NCBI GenBank assembly: GCA_964641715.1
Contig: CAZXMB010000171.1
Span: 1 to 6,350, forward strand
DNA length: 6,350 bases
Reading direction: 5' to 3'
Origin: CAZXMB01 sp964641715
GTDB lineage: Bacteria > Desulfobacterota > BSN033 > UBA1163
In this document: positions 1 to 4,524 of the stretch, piece by piece
Position numbering within the stretch: the first letter of the stretch is position 1
How the letters are laid out: every line of letters starts with the position of its first letter
Notes under the pieces: model-generated
The model's input: the letters and a program-made list of their open reading frames with translations, nothing else
Database searches by the model: none
Told to the model about the DNA's origin: nothing
Program-made: the position numbers and the translations under genes

Positions 1-2
1 CT

Positions 3-1970
3 CCGGTTGCTGAGTCTCCGAAACCCTCTAAAGAGAAAGAGCATACCAATAACAAAGGAGGAAACAAAGAGAACTTCAACGCCGGAGGGCAGGTGTATAT
101 GGCTGTTTCTGAAAACACTTCCGAAGGACCTATCGGAAATATCAAAAAGTATGAATTAACAAATAGCACAAATGTTAATACGGCGGATTTCACGAATATC
201 TCTATCTCGAATACATCGAATATAAATACAGCGAATAACACGAATATATCGTCTACGAATAGCACGAATACATCAATAGGGGTTCAGGTTGTTGATGCAA
301 CGAAAAGTCCTGCCTTAGATTCTAATGGGCAGATTAAGGATTCTTCAAAGAGTGCATGGAGCTCTCAGTCAGATGGGAAACAAGTGGATAAAGGTGGGGT
401 TGGGGAAGTCCTCCTGAAAAGGTCTAAGCCACGAAAGATTTTGACGAATCTTGAAGATTCAAACTTAATGGCCGAGTCAAACGAATTTACAACCTCTAAC
501 GAAAAGATTACACCCGAACTGTTGGGACTTTCTCCTGAGGATAAATTGGGGAGAGAGAAGTTGATTCAATATGTCCAGGGATATGATGTCTATTCCAAGG
601 AAAAGGCAAAAACATCACTTCAGAAGCGAAAATGGCTTCTCGGAGCTATCATCAACTCAAGACCTTTGGCCATTCACTATGGGAAATCCAAGTCGATCAT
701 CTTTGTGGGAGCAAACGATGGAATGCTCCATGCCTTTGATGGCCAAACCGGTGAGGAACTTTGGGGATTCATCCCTGATGTATTACTTCCTCGGTTAAAT
801 GAACTCCCACAAGCCAGTGGTCTTAAATATTTTGTGGATGGCTCGCCAAAGGCATATATCACGGAATCCCAGAAGATCGTTGTCTTTGGATTGAGAAGAG
901 GAGGAAATTACTATTATGCATTAGATGTTACCAATCCAGAAAGCCCAAGATTCTTATGGAAGATTGGCCCTGAGACCCTCGGATTTTCGGAATTTGGTCA
1001 GAGCTGGTCCAATCCTCAGTTTGGAAAGATTAAATACGGGAAAGGAGAGAAGGTCGTCTGTATTATTGGTGGTGGGTATGATGAGAATCAGGATAAAAAG
1101 AAGGTAATTTCAGAAGATAAGAGGGGTAGGGCAGTCTATGTGGTTGATCTATTTACCGGAGAACTGATCTGGAGATGGGATTATAAGAGAGATCCCAATA
1201 TGAAGTATTCAATCCCGAGCAATATCTCGTGTGTGGATACCAATGTTGATGGATATATTGATCGGCTCTATGCCGGGGATATGGGAGGACGGCTCTGGAG
1301 ATTCGATCTGAAGGGCTCTGACCCGAATGGCTGGGCTGGTAGGGTTGTCTTTAACTCCAATATTGGATTTATGGGGAGCAATAAACGAAAAATTTTCCAT
1401 GCCCCGGAAGTAACTCTTGAAAAAGGTTACGAGATCGTCTTTTTTGGAACCGGGGATCGGGAGCACCCGATGGAAAAGAGTGAAGGGGACAAATTTTATG
1501 CTTTTATGGATAAGGGAAGCAATTCGGTCTTATCAGAAGATAATCTTTCGGATGTGACAAAAGATTTCGCCACGGTCCAGAACCTGGCCAATAAAGAGGG
1601 CTGGTTTATCAGTTTGGAGAAAGGGGAGAAGGTCCTTGCCCCTCCGGTCATCGCCTTCGGAGTGATCTATTTTACTACCTTTACCCCTTCCTTAGAAGGT
1701 GATGGCATTGCGAGAATTTATGCCTTAAATTACAGAACTGGAAATCCAATATTTAATCTCAATTCGGAAAACGATAATGGAAGGCCAACAATTGACCTTT
1801 CTGACCGCTCAAAGGTGATCGGAACAGGAATTCCTTCGGGAACGATTCTTTCTGCTTATGGTAGACGTCCGATTGCCTTTACAGGATTTTTAGGAGGGCT
1901 ATATCCTACCCCCCTTAAAGGGAATTCCGTGATTATCCCAATATCATGGAGGGAAGTTTCTAAAAAATAA
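3..1970 (+). CDS. pilY1: PilY1-like type IV pilus assembly/tip protein, C-terminal part (5' end outside window)
   Basis: The reading frame is open from the window edge, so this is the C-terminal 655 residues of a longer gene; an in-frame GTG at 93 is unlikely to be the real start. Residue numbers below count from 93. Visible parts: a hydrophilic Ser/Thr/Asn-rich linker (about 23-61); a conserved entry segment with RKWLLGAIINSRP (179-191), the PilY1 R-x-W-x-LGDIIHSxP block with Asp and His replaced by Ala and Asn; then a PQQ-like beta-propeller starting at VGANDGMLHAFD (205-216). DTNVDGYID (382-390) matches the EF-hand-like calcium loop D-x-N-x-D-G-x-x-D of Pseudomonas aeruginosa PilY1, known to control pilus extension and retraction. 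The protein ends in a WREV tail, as in many deltaproteobacterial relatives. PilY1 proteins are exported and act at the pilus tip or in assembly with minor pilins. A von Willebrand A domain would be expected upstream but cannot be seen. A quinoprotein dehydrogenase is less likely given the entry motif and calcium loop. Confidence 0.9.
   Translation, partial: PVAESPKPSKEKEHTNNKGGNKENFNAGGQVYMAVSENTSEGPIGNIKKYELTNSTNVNTADFTNISISNTSNINTANNTNISSTNSTNTSIGVQVVDATKSPALDSNGQIKDSSKSAWSSQSDGKQVDKGGVGEVLLKRSKPRKILTNLEDSNLMAESNEFTTSNEKITPELLGLSPEDKLGREKLIQYVQGYDVYSKEKAKTSLQKRKWLLGAIINSRPLAIHYGKSKSIIFVGANDGMLHAFDGQTGEELWGFIPDVLLPRLNELPQASGLKYFVDGSPKAYITESQKIVVFGLRRGGNYYYALDVTNPESPRFLWKIGPETLGFSEFGQSWSNPQFGKIKYGKGEKVVCIIGGGYDENQDKKKVISEDKRGRAVYVVDLFTGELIWRWDYKRDPNMKYSIPSNISCVDTNVDGYIDRLYAGDMGGRLWRFDLKGSDPNGWAGRVVFNSNIGFMGSNKRKIFHAPEVTLEKGYEIVFFGTGDREHPMEKSEGDKFYAFMDKGSNSVLSEDNLSDVTKDFATVQNLANKEGWFISLEKGEKVLAPPVIAFGVIYFTTFTPSLEGDGIARIYALNYRTGNPIFNLNSENDNGRPTIDLSDRSKVIGTGIPSGTILSAYGRRPIAFTGFLGGLYPTPLKGNSVIIPISWREVSKK
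159..275 (+). repeat. Degenerate Asn/Ser/Thr-codon repeat inside pilY1
   Basis: This stretch is built from variations on ACGAATA and TCGAATA units and encodes a run of alternating Asn with Ser or Thr (N-T, N-I-S, N-S-T). It is in frame and has no stop codons. It looks like a diverged minisatellite coding for a flexible, probably extended linker between the unseen N-terminal part of PilY1 and the propeller. Such arrays can change length by slippage, but the units here are too diverged for easy slippage. Confidence 0.6.
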
Positions 1971-2065
1971 GTTAATGAGTTAATGAGTTATTGGGTGCTG
2001 CAGTTATTGAATTCAAGTTAATAAAGTTAATACGTTAATAAGTGAATGAGTGAATGAGTTGATAA
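1971..2065. repeat. Imperfect 8-bp tandem repeat array (GTTAATRA-type)
   Basis: Directly after the pilY1 stop come two GTTAATGA units and a partial GTTA (1971-1990), then about 26 bp of unique sequence. Six further units follow at 2017-2065: GTTAATAAA, GTTAATAC, GTTAATAA, GTGAATGA, GTGAATGA and GTTGATAA. Most units contain TAA or TGA, and a period of 8 puts stop codons in all three plus-strand frames. The array separates the pilY1 stop from its terminator. No function is established for it from the sequence. Confidence 0.75.
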
Positions 2066-2069
2066 GGGG

Positions 2070-2100
2070 CCCATTGGCTGAAAGGCTGATGGGTTTTTTT
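2070..2100 (+). terminator. Rho-independent terminator of the pilY1 transcript
   Basis: CCCATTGGCT pairs with GGCTGATGGG across a GAAA tetraloop (10-bp stem with three G-U pairs), followed at once by seven T residues. The T tract is only on the plus-strand side, so it ends the pilY1 transcript and does not serve the converging vapBC operon, whose stop codon lies 9 bp beyond it. Confidence 0.9.
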
Positions 2101-2108
2101 GCATCTAT

Positions 2109-2525
2109 TTATGGCCTGCGGACCTGCAAGCCTGATATTTTTTTGAAATCCTTCTCGTCATAGGTGTAGACGGTTGTTAGGCCCTCCGCCAGACCCCAAT
2201 GACCCATGACTGCATCTGCAAACTTAATGCTTTGGGTTTCATAAGTGGCGATGGCCTGCCGGAACACATGTTCGAGGGGGCATTTTAATCCGGGAGTGTT
2301 CAAGATGGCTTCGACAAGATCTCTAATGCTCCTTCTGCTCAGGCGATAGACCTTTTCCGCGACCCAGACGACCTCCAGGATGGTTACCGGAAGCACATAG
2401 AGGGTCATTAGTCCTTCTTTCGATTGTTTTAGAATCTTACTCACAGCAGTGGCCTTTGCTGACTCATCCTTTATCAAGAACCTTAGAATTGCACTTGTGT
2501 CAATAAACGCCTTATTTCCGTTCAT
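2109..2525 (-). CDS. vapC: VapC-family PIN-domain ribonuclease toxin
   Basis: This 138-residue protein, starting MNGNKAFIDTS, is a single PIN domain, the usual VapC size. PIN toxins are Mg-dependent RNases that cut tRNA or rRNA and halt translation. The expected acidic residues are present: D9 in the FIDTS strand, E51 in the TILEVVWV helix, D104 in KFADAVMG, and D123 or D126 in TYDEKDF. The active site therefore appears intact. The ATG at 2525 is chosen because the N-terminus then begins just before the first beta strand, an AGGGGTGG stretch lies a few bases upstream, and the gene overlaps the antitoxin gene by 14 bp, which is normal for coupled vapBC genes. An upstream in-frame ATG would add 13 residues lying wholly inside the antitoxin gene. 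The RNA target cannot be told from sequence. Confidence 0.9.
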   Translation of the reverse strand: MNGNKAFIDTSAILRFLIKDESAKATAVSKILKQSKEGLMTLYVLPVTILEVVWVAEKVYRLSRRSIRDLVEAILNTPGLKCPLEHVFRQAIATYETQSIKFADAVMGHWGLAEGLTTVYTYDEKDFKKISGLQVRRP

Positions 2526-2745
2526 CAGCCACCCCTGCGATTGCTTTTTCTCTAATCTCATCAACCGTCATTCCCAGGTCGGGCAGGCTTTGGGCATAGT
2601 CAAAGATGGTTTTGCCCTTTTTCAGGATGATTTCACCTTTTCTCTCTTCCACGACAATGGTATCCCCGATTCGTATCTTCAGCTTTTCCCTTACCCTTTT
2701 GGGGATCGTTATTTGCCATTTCGGTAGAACTTTGACTGCTTGCAT
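2512..2745 (-). CDS. vapB: AbrB/MazE-type (SpoVT-AbrB fold) antitoxin of the vapBC pair
   Basis: This 77-residue protein has an N-terminal swapped-hairpin DNA-binding domain. VLPKWQITIPKRVREKLKIRIGD is the classic AbrB pattern (basic strand, ITIPK, R-x-x-L-x-I-x-x-GD), followed by a second strand pair ending EIILKK (about residue 43). The C-terminal 30 residues, including MTVDEIREKAIAG, form a likely helical tail that would wrap the PIN toxin. By family knowledge it dimerises, neutralises VapC and represses its own promoter. The ATG at 2745 is preferred over an in-frame start 27 bp upstream because AGGAGG sits 5 bp before it and the domain begins at once. The gene overlaps vapC by 14 bp. Any of several antitoxin families could be paired with a PIN toxin; here AbrB type is clear. 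Confidence 0.9.
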   Translation of the reverse strand: MQAVKVLPKWQITIPKRVREKLKIRIGDTIVVEERKGEIILKKGKTIFDYAQSLPDLGMTVDEIREKAIAGVADERK

Positions 2746-2750
2746 TGGCA

Positions 2751-2756
2751 CCTCCT
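2751..2756 (-). promoter_or_regulatory. Ribosome binding site deciding the vapB start
   Basis: A full AGGAGG on the minus strand lies 5 bp upstream of the ATG at 2745. It cannot serve the alternative start at 2772, which is why the shorter protein is chosen. Confidence 0.8.
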
Positions 2757-2762
2757 GATGAA

Positions 2763-2792
2763 AAAGTAGCACAAAATGAATTTGTATGTCAA
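2763..2792 (-). promoter_or_regulatory. Proximal vapBC promoter (P1)
   Basis: On the minus strand there is a perfect TTGACA (-35, 2787-2792), an 18-bp spacer and TACTTT (-10, 2763-2768) preceded by TG, an extended -10. Transcription would start near 2756, leaving a leader of only about 11 nt that begins at or within the AGGAGG. The -10 is weak (3 of 6), so confidence rests on the -35, the TG and the position. Confidence 0.55.
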
Positions 2793-2842
2793 TAAAAAAT
2801 ATTCCTACAGAATTCTTTATGACGGAATTTTATAATTCATTT
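2774..2842. promoter_or_regulatory. 9-bp inverted repeat flanking the vapBC promoter region (candidate operator pair)
   Basis: AAATGAATT (2774-2782) and AATTCATTT (2834-2842) are exact reverse complements, with centres 60 bp apart. The first arm lies in the P1 spacer and the second in the P2 -10/spacer. Near the middle are a palindromic GAATTC (2810-2815) and an overlapping ATTC-N5-GAAT (2801-2813). AbrB-type antitoxins repress their own promoters by binding AT-rich palindromes, so this is a plausible autoregulatory region. The arms are AT-rich, so chance is not excluded. Confidence 0.4.
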
Positions 2843-2858
2843 CCCTCACCCCCATCAA
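2829..2858 (-). promoter_or_regulatory. Possible distal vapBC promoter (P2)
   Basis: On the minus strand TTGATG (-35, 2853-2858) is separated by 18 bp from TATAAA (-10, 2829-2834; 5 of 6 to consensus). Transcription would start around 2822, giving a leader of about 77 nt that runs through P1. It is weaker on the -35 side than P1 and stronger on the -10 side. Confidence 0.4.
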
Positions 2859-2903
2859 CCCAACAAACCCAGGCAACCTGTTTTTGAATGGCCGGTCGAG
2901 AGG

Positions 2904-2932
2904 TTCACTTTCGGGTAAAACTATTGTAGTAT
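2904..2932 (+). promoter_or_regulatory. Retained promoter of the fossil mntA
   Basis: TTCACT (2904-2909), a 17-bp spacer and TAGTAT (2927-2932) match the intact mntA promoter at 3599-3627 in both hexamers and in spacing. It points toward hicBA with no terminator in between, so it may now feed hicBA. Confidence 0.45.
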
Positions 2933-3038
2933 TTCATTTATAGGTGATGAAAAGGCGGGGGATTTGATCTTTCCAAAGAGGATTCCTGAGTGTGAGATCA
3001 TGGAAGCCATTGGAGATGGTTATATCAACCGTCTATAG
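2904..3038 (+). pseudogene. Fossil mntA antitoxin gene (internally deleted)
   Basis: Two blocks match the intact mntA at 3636-4085. Block 1 (2904-2935) matches 3599-3630 at 27 of 32 bases and is the promoter region. Block 2 (2952-3023) matches 3984-4055 at 61 of 72 bases without gaps and encodes KAGDLIFPKRIPECEIMEAI plus GDGY, which is 20 of 24 residues identical to the MntA tail. Only about 16 bp separate the blocks here, against about 350 bp in the intact gene, so the nucleotidyltransferase core is gone. The frame ends at TAG 3036-3038 and has no start codon. After block 2, a 13-bp deletion followed by ATCAACCG against ATCAGCCG suggests that a few hepT codons also survive. Five of the 11 block 2 differences are silent, so this was probably a diverged paralogue that decayed rather than a fresh duplicate. 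Confidence 0.8.
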
Positions 3039-3052
3039 GATTTAATCTTATA
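3034..3052. repeat. 19-bp imperfect palindrome next to the hicBA promoter
   Basis: TATAGGATT and AATCTTATA form an inverted repeat around a central T, with one G-T mismatch. It ends 1 bp before the hicBA -35 box, a normal place for an operator. The HicB encoded here shows no DNA-binding domain, so if this is an operator its binder is unclear. Confidence 0.3.
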
Positions 3053-3053
3053 C

Positions 3054-3082
3054 TTGAAGCACATCTATGAAAGTGATAGAAT
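3054..3082 (+). promoter_or_regulatory. hicBA promoter
   Basis: TTGAAG (3054-3059), an ideal 17-bp spacer and TAGAAT (3077-3082, 5 of 6 to consensus) lie upstream of hicB. Transcription would start near 3089 and give a leader of about 27 nt containing the AGAGAGG ribosome site. The -35 falls in sequence that may derive from the lost hepT start (its CTTGAA also occurs at 4099-4104 in intact hepT). Confidence 0.65.
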
Positions 3083-3115
3083 GAATATTAAAGGAGAGAA
3101 AGAGAGGTTGTAAAA

Positions 3116-3355
3116 ATGAGTAGAAAGCCTTTATTTATAAGGGCCGAATGGGATGAAGAGGCAATGGTATGGGTAGCCACAAGCGATGACGTACCGGGAT
3201 TGGCTACTGAAGCAGGCACCATGGAAGCATTGATAGAGAAGTTAAAGATAATGATCCCTGAACTTCTGATGGCCAATAATATAGGTTTTGATGACGAGGT
3301 GCCTTTCGAGGTCATAACAAGGCGCTTTGAGGTTGCCCGACAGGCAGAACGTTGA
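3116..3355 (+). CDS. hicB: HicB-like antitoxin (DUF1902 type)
   Basis: This 79-residue protein begins with IRAEWDEEAMVWVATSDDVPGL (residues 8-29), the two-strand pattern of DUF1902, a short relative of the HicB fold. A helix with TMEALIEKLKIMIPELL (35-51) follows. By family knowledge it is the antitoxin that covers the HicA RNase. Unlike full-length HicB proteins, the remaining 28 residues are too few for a helix-turn-helix or ribbon-helix-helix domain, so self-repression by direct DNA binding is not obvious. The start is supported by AGAGAGG (3101-3107) 8 bp upstream. The stop overlaps the toxin ATG by 1 bp (TGATG), so translation is likely coupled. The antitoxin-first order is opposite to E. 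coli hicAB. Confidence 0.88.
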   Translation: MSRKPLFIRAEWDEEAMVWVATSDDVPGLATEAGTMEALIEKLKIMIPELLMANNIGFDDEVPFEVITRRFEVARQAER

Positions 3356-3549
3356 TGGCCGATTTCACCCCAAAGTTAAAGCAGATACTCCGAGATGCGG
3401 GGTGTTATTTTGAACGTCCTGGCAAAGGAGATCATGAAATATGGTTTAGTCCAATAACTCGAATAAGGTTTGTGGTTGATAGTTCGATCAAATCCCGTCA
3501 TACTGCAAATGCTGTATTAAAACAAGCTGGTCTGCCAAAACAATTCTAA
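3355..3549 (+). CDS. hicA: HicA-family mRNA interferase toxin
   Basis: This 64-residue protein has the compact dsRBD-like HicA fold. The N-terminal helix (TPKLKQILRDAGC, 5-17) is followed by strand FERPGKGDHEIWF (19-31), with H27 in the place of the catalytic His found in HicA G-S/D-H motifs. A second strand (RIRFVVD) and a C-terminal helix (TANAVLKQAGL, 50-60) complete it. HicA cleaves mRNA in a ribosome-independent way and is inhibited by HicB. The ATG at 3355 is chosen over the TTG one codon earlier because it gives the TGATG junction with hicB. No convincing terminator follows: a T run at about 3564-3571 has no stem before it, so read-through into mntA is possible. Confidence 0.88.
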   Translation: MADFTPKLKQILRDAGCYFERPGKGDHEIWFSPITRIRFVVDSSIKSRHTANAVLKQAGLPKQF

Positions 3550-3598
3550 CCGATAACAATCCTGTTTTTTTCACATCCTTGTTGAGTGATTTTACTCT

Positions 3599-3627
3599 TT
3601 CACTTTCGTATGAAAATATGGTAGTAT
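3599..3627 (+). promoter_or_regulatory. Promoter of the first mntA-hepT unit
   Basis: TTCACT (3599-3604), a 17-bp spacer and TAGTAT (3622-3627) each match consensus at 4 of 6. Support comes from conservation: the same hexamers and spacing stand before the fossil copy at 2904-2932. The predicted transcription start falls at about 3634-3636, on or next to the mntA ATG. Confidence 0.55.
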
Positions 3628-3635
3628 TTCCTCCT

Positions 3636-4085
3636 ATGAAAGGTCGTGTGCGGGATTTAGCCCGGAAGTTTGGTTGTGTTCTCATCTACCTTTTCGGTTC
3701 TCAGGCCGAGAAGGGGAAAAGGTACCTTGACGGCGAAGAGGTGCGACCGGATCACTATTCGGATCTCGATGTGGCTGTGGCTTTTGAAAATCTTTCAGGC
3801 AAACCGATCACCCTCTACGGGGAACTTTATCGGGAAATTTCTGAGATTTTCGATCCCTTCAATATCGATCTCGTCATCATTCATGAGATGGATCCATTCT
3901 TCGAATGTGAGATCATTAAGGGAGTTAGAATCTATGAGGAAGATGAGCGGATAGCGGAAAAGTTCGAAGAAGAGGCTATGAAGAAGGCGGGGGATTTGAT
4001 CTTCCCAAAAAGGGTTCTGGAACATGAAATCATGGAGGCCATTGAAGATGGTTATTTCGAATTTGAATATCAGCCGGGTTCTTGA
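3636..4085 (+). CDS. mntA: MntA-type minimal nucleotidyltransferase antitoxin (module 1)
   Basis: This 149-residue protein (numbered from the ATG at 3636) is a pol-beta-fold nucleotidyltransferase. LIYLFGSQA (16-24) carries the G21-S22 pair, SDLDVAV (42-48) the D43-x-D45 metal ligands, and IDLV (77-80) a third acidic residue, D78. MntA antitoxins transfer AMP from ATP onto a Tyr of the partner HepT and so silence it. The spacing between GS and DxD is 20 residues rather than the usual 10, because of an inserted KGKRYLDGEEVRPDH-like loop. A charged tail (KKAGDLIFPKRVLEHE, 116-131) follows the domain and is the part conserved in the fossil. The start is uncertain: ATG 3618 would add six residues, but it lies between the predicted -10 and the ATG at 3636, and neither start has a Shine-Dalgarno. 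The gene overlaps hepT by 38 bp. Chromosomal MNT proteins unlinked to HEPN exist, but the partner here is clear. Confidence 0.88.
   Translation: MKGRVRDLARKFGCVLIYLFGSQAEKGKRYLDGEEVRPDHYSDLDVAVAFENLSGKPITLYGELYREISEIFDPFNIDLVIIHEMDPFFECEIIKGVRIYEEDERIAEKFEEEAMKKAGDLIFPKRVLEHEIMEAIEDGYFEFEYQPGS
4034..4038 (+). promoter_or_regulatory. Ribosome binding site deciding the hepT start (module 1)
   Basis: GGAGG inside the mntA coding sequence lies 9 bp before the ATG at 4048. It overlaps the alternative upstream ATG codons, so it favours 4048, which also gives the usual short HEPN N-terminus. Confidence 0.65.
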
Positions 4086-4500
4086 ACTTCTGAGATACCT
4101 TGAAACCTGCATTCAGGAGTTGATACCTTTTTCAACGATGTCGAAGGAGGCCTTCCTGTCTGACAGAAAAAACCCTCCTTTCGTTGAGAGTTATCTCCGA
4201 AGGAGCCTTGAGGTTGTTTTCGATATTGGGAGGCATATCCTTTCGAAGACTTATGGATTCAAAGAAATAGAATATAAGGCGATAGCCCGTGAGCTCGGGA
4301 AAAGGCAAGTGGTGACCATTGAGCTCTCTGATGAACTTTCTAAAATGGCCGGATACAGAAATCGTATGATTCATTTTTATAAAGAGGTCACCCCGGATGA
4401 GCTTTATGAAATTGTGACCAATGATCTGAAGGATTTCGATCGATTTTCGAGAGAAATCGTGGCATTTATTAAGGCCTATGAAAAGAGAGTGAGAAGTTAG
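4048..4500 (+). CDS. hepT: HepT-type HEPN ribonuclease toxin (module 1)
   Basis: This 150-residue all-helical HEPN protein starts MVISNLNISRVLELLRYLE. The catalytic and modification motif R-x4-H-x-Y is intact as R104-N-R-M-I-H109-F-Y111, placed before the last helices as in HepT. The preceding segment ELSDELSKMAGYRN and the following YKEVTPDELYEIV match the family layout. HepT dimers act as metal-independent RNases; in characterised systems MntA adds AMP residues to the motif Tyr, here Y111. The gene overlaps mntA by 38 bp in another frame. The order is antitoxin then toxin. The next gene begins 24 bp after the stop with no terminator. HepT 1 and HepT 2 in this window share the motif but little else, so they are distant paralogues. 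Confidence 0.9.
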   Translation: MVISNLNISRVLELLRYLETCIQELIPFSTMSKEAFLSDRKNPPFVESYLRRSLEVVFDIGRHILSKTYGFKEIEYKAIARELGKRQVVTIELSDELSKMAGYRNRMIHFYKEVTPDELYEIVTNDLKDFDRFSREIVAFIKAYEKRVRS

Positions 4501-4524
4501 ACCAATCCTTGGAGAGGAGGATCA

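Larger units (their letters stand above)
2746..3115. other. Gene-free stretch between vapB and hicB
   Basis: This 370-bp stretch has no intact gene. From left to right it holds the vapBC control region (2751-2858), about 45 bp of pyrimidine-rich sequence with nothing recognised (2859-2903), the fossil mntA promoter and coding remnant (2904-3038), and the hicBA promoter and leader (3054-3115). The longest ATG-started frame in the unassigned part, at 2888, is only 13 codons. Confidence 0.7.

Noticed and set aside
93..95. GTG as the start of the pilY1 gene
   Set aside because: The frame is open back to the window edge and the encoded protein has no signal peptide after 93, as an exported PilY1 would need. 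The gene must begin upstream.
705..1480. PQQ-dependent alcohol dehydrogenase as an alternative for the beta-propeller
   Set aside because: The propeller entry block, the EF-hand-like calcium loop at 1236-1262 and the WREV end fit PilY1; no cofactor-binding signature of quinoproteins was seen.
1971..2065. Tandem array considered as a CRISPR
   Set aside because: Units are 8 bp with no unique spacers.
2449..2727. Plus-strand open frame of 92 codons
   Set aside because: It lies opposite vapB and the vapC start, has no family resemblance and no ribosome site, and is a shadow of the real genes.
2870..2885. CAGG-CAA-CCTG hairpin followed by TTTTT, resembling a terminator
   Set aside because: The stem is only 4 bp with a 3-nt loop, and no plus-strand gene ends upstream because pilY1 is already terminated at 2100.
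3564..3571. T run after hicA as a possible terminator
   Set aside because: No stem of useful length precedes the T tract.
3584..3597. GAGT-N6-ACTC hairpin upstream of mntA 1
   Set aside because: The arms are only 4 bp and do not extend; it is not convincing as operator or terminator.
3795..4112. Minus-strand open frame of 105 codons
   Set aside because: It is entirely antisense to mntA 1 and the hepT 1 start; shadow frame.
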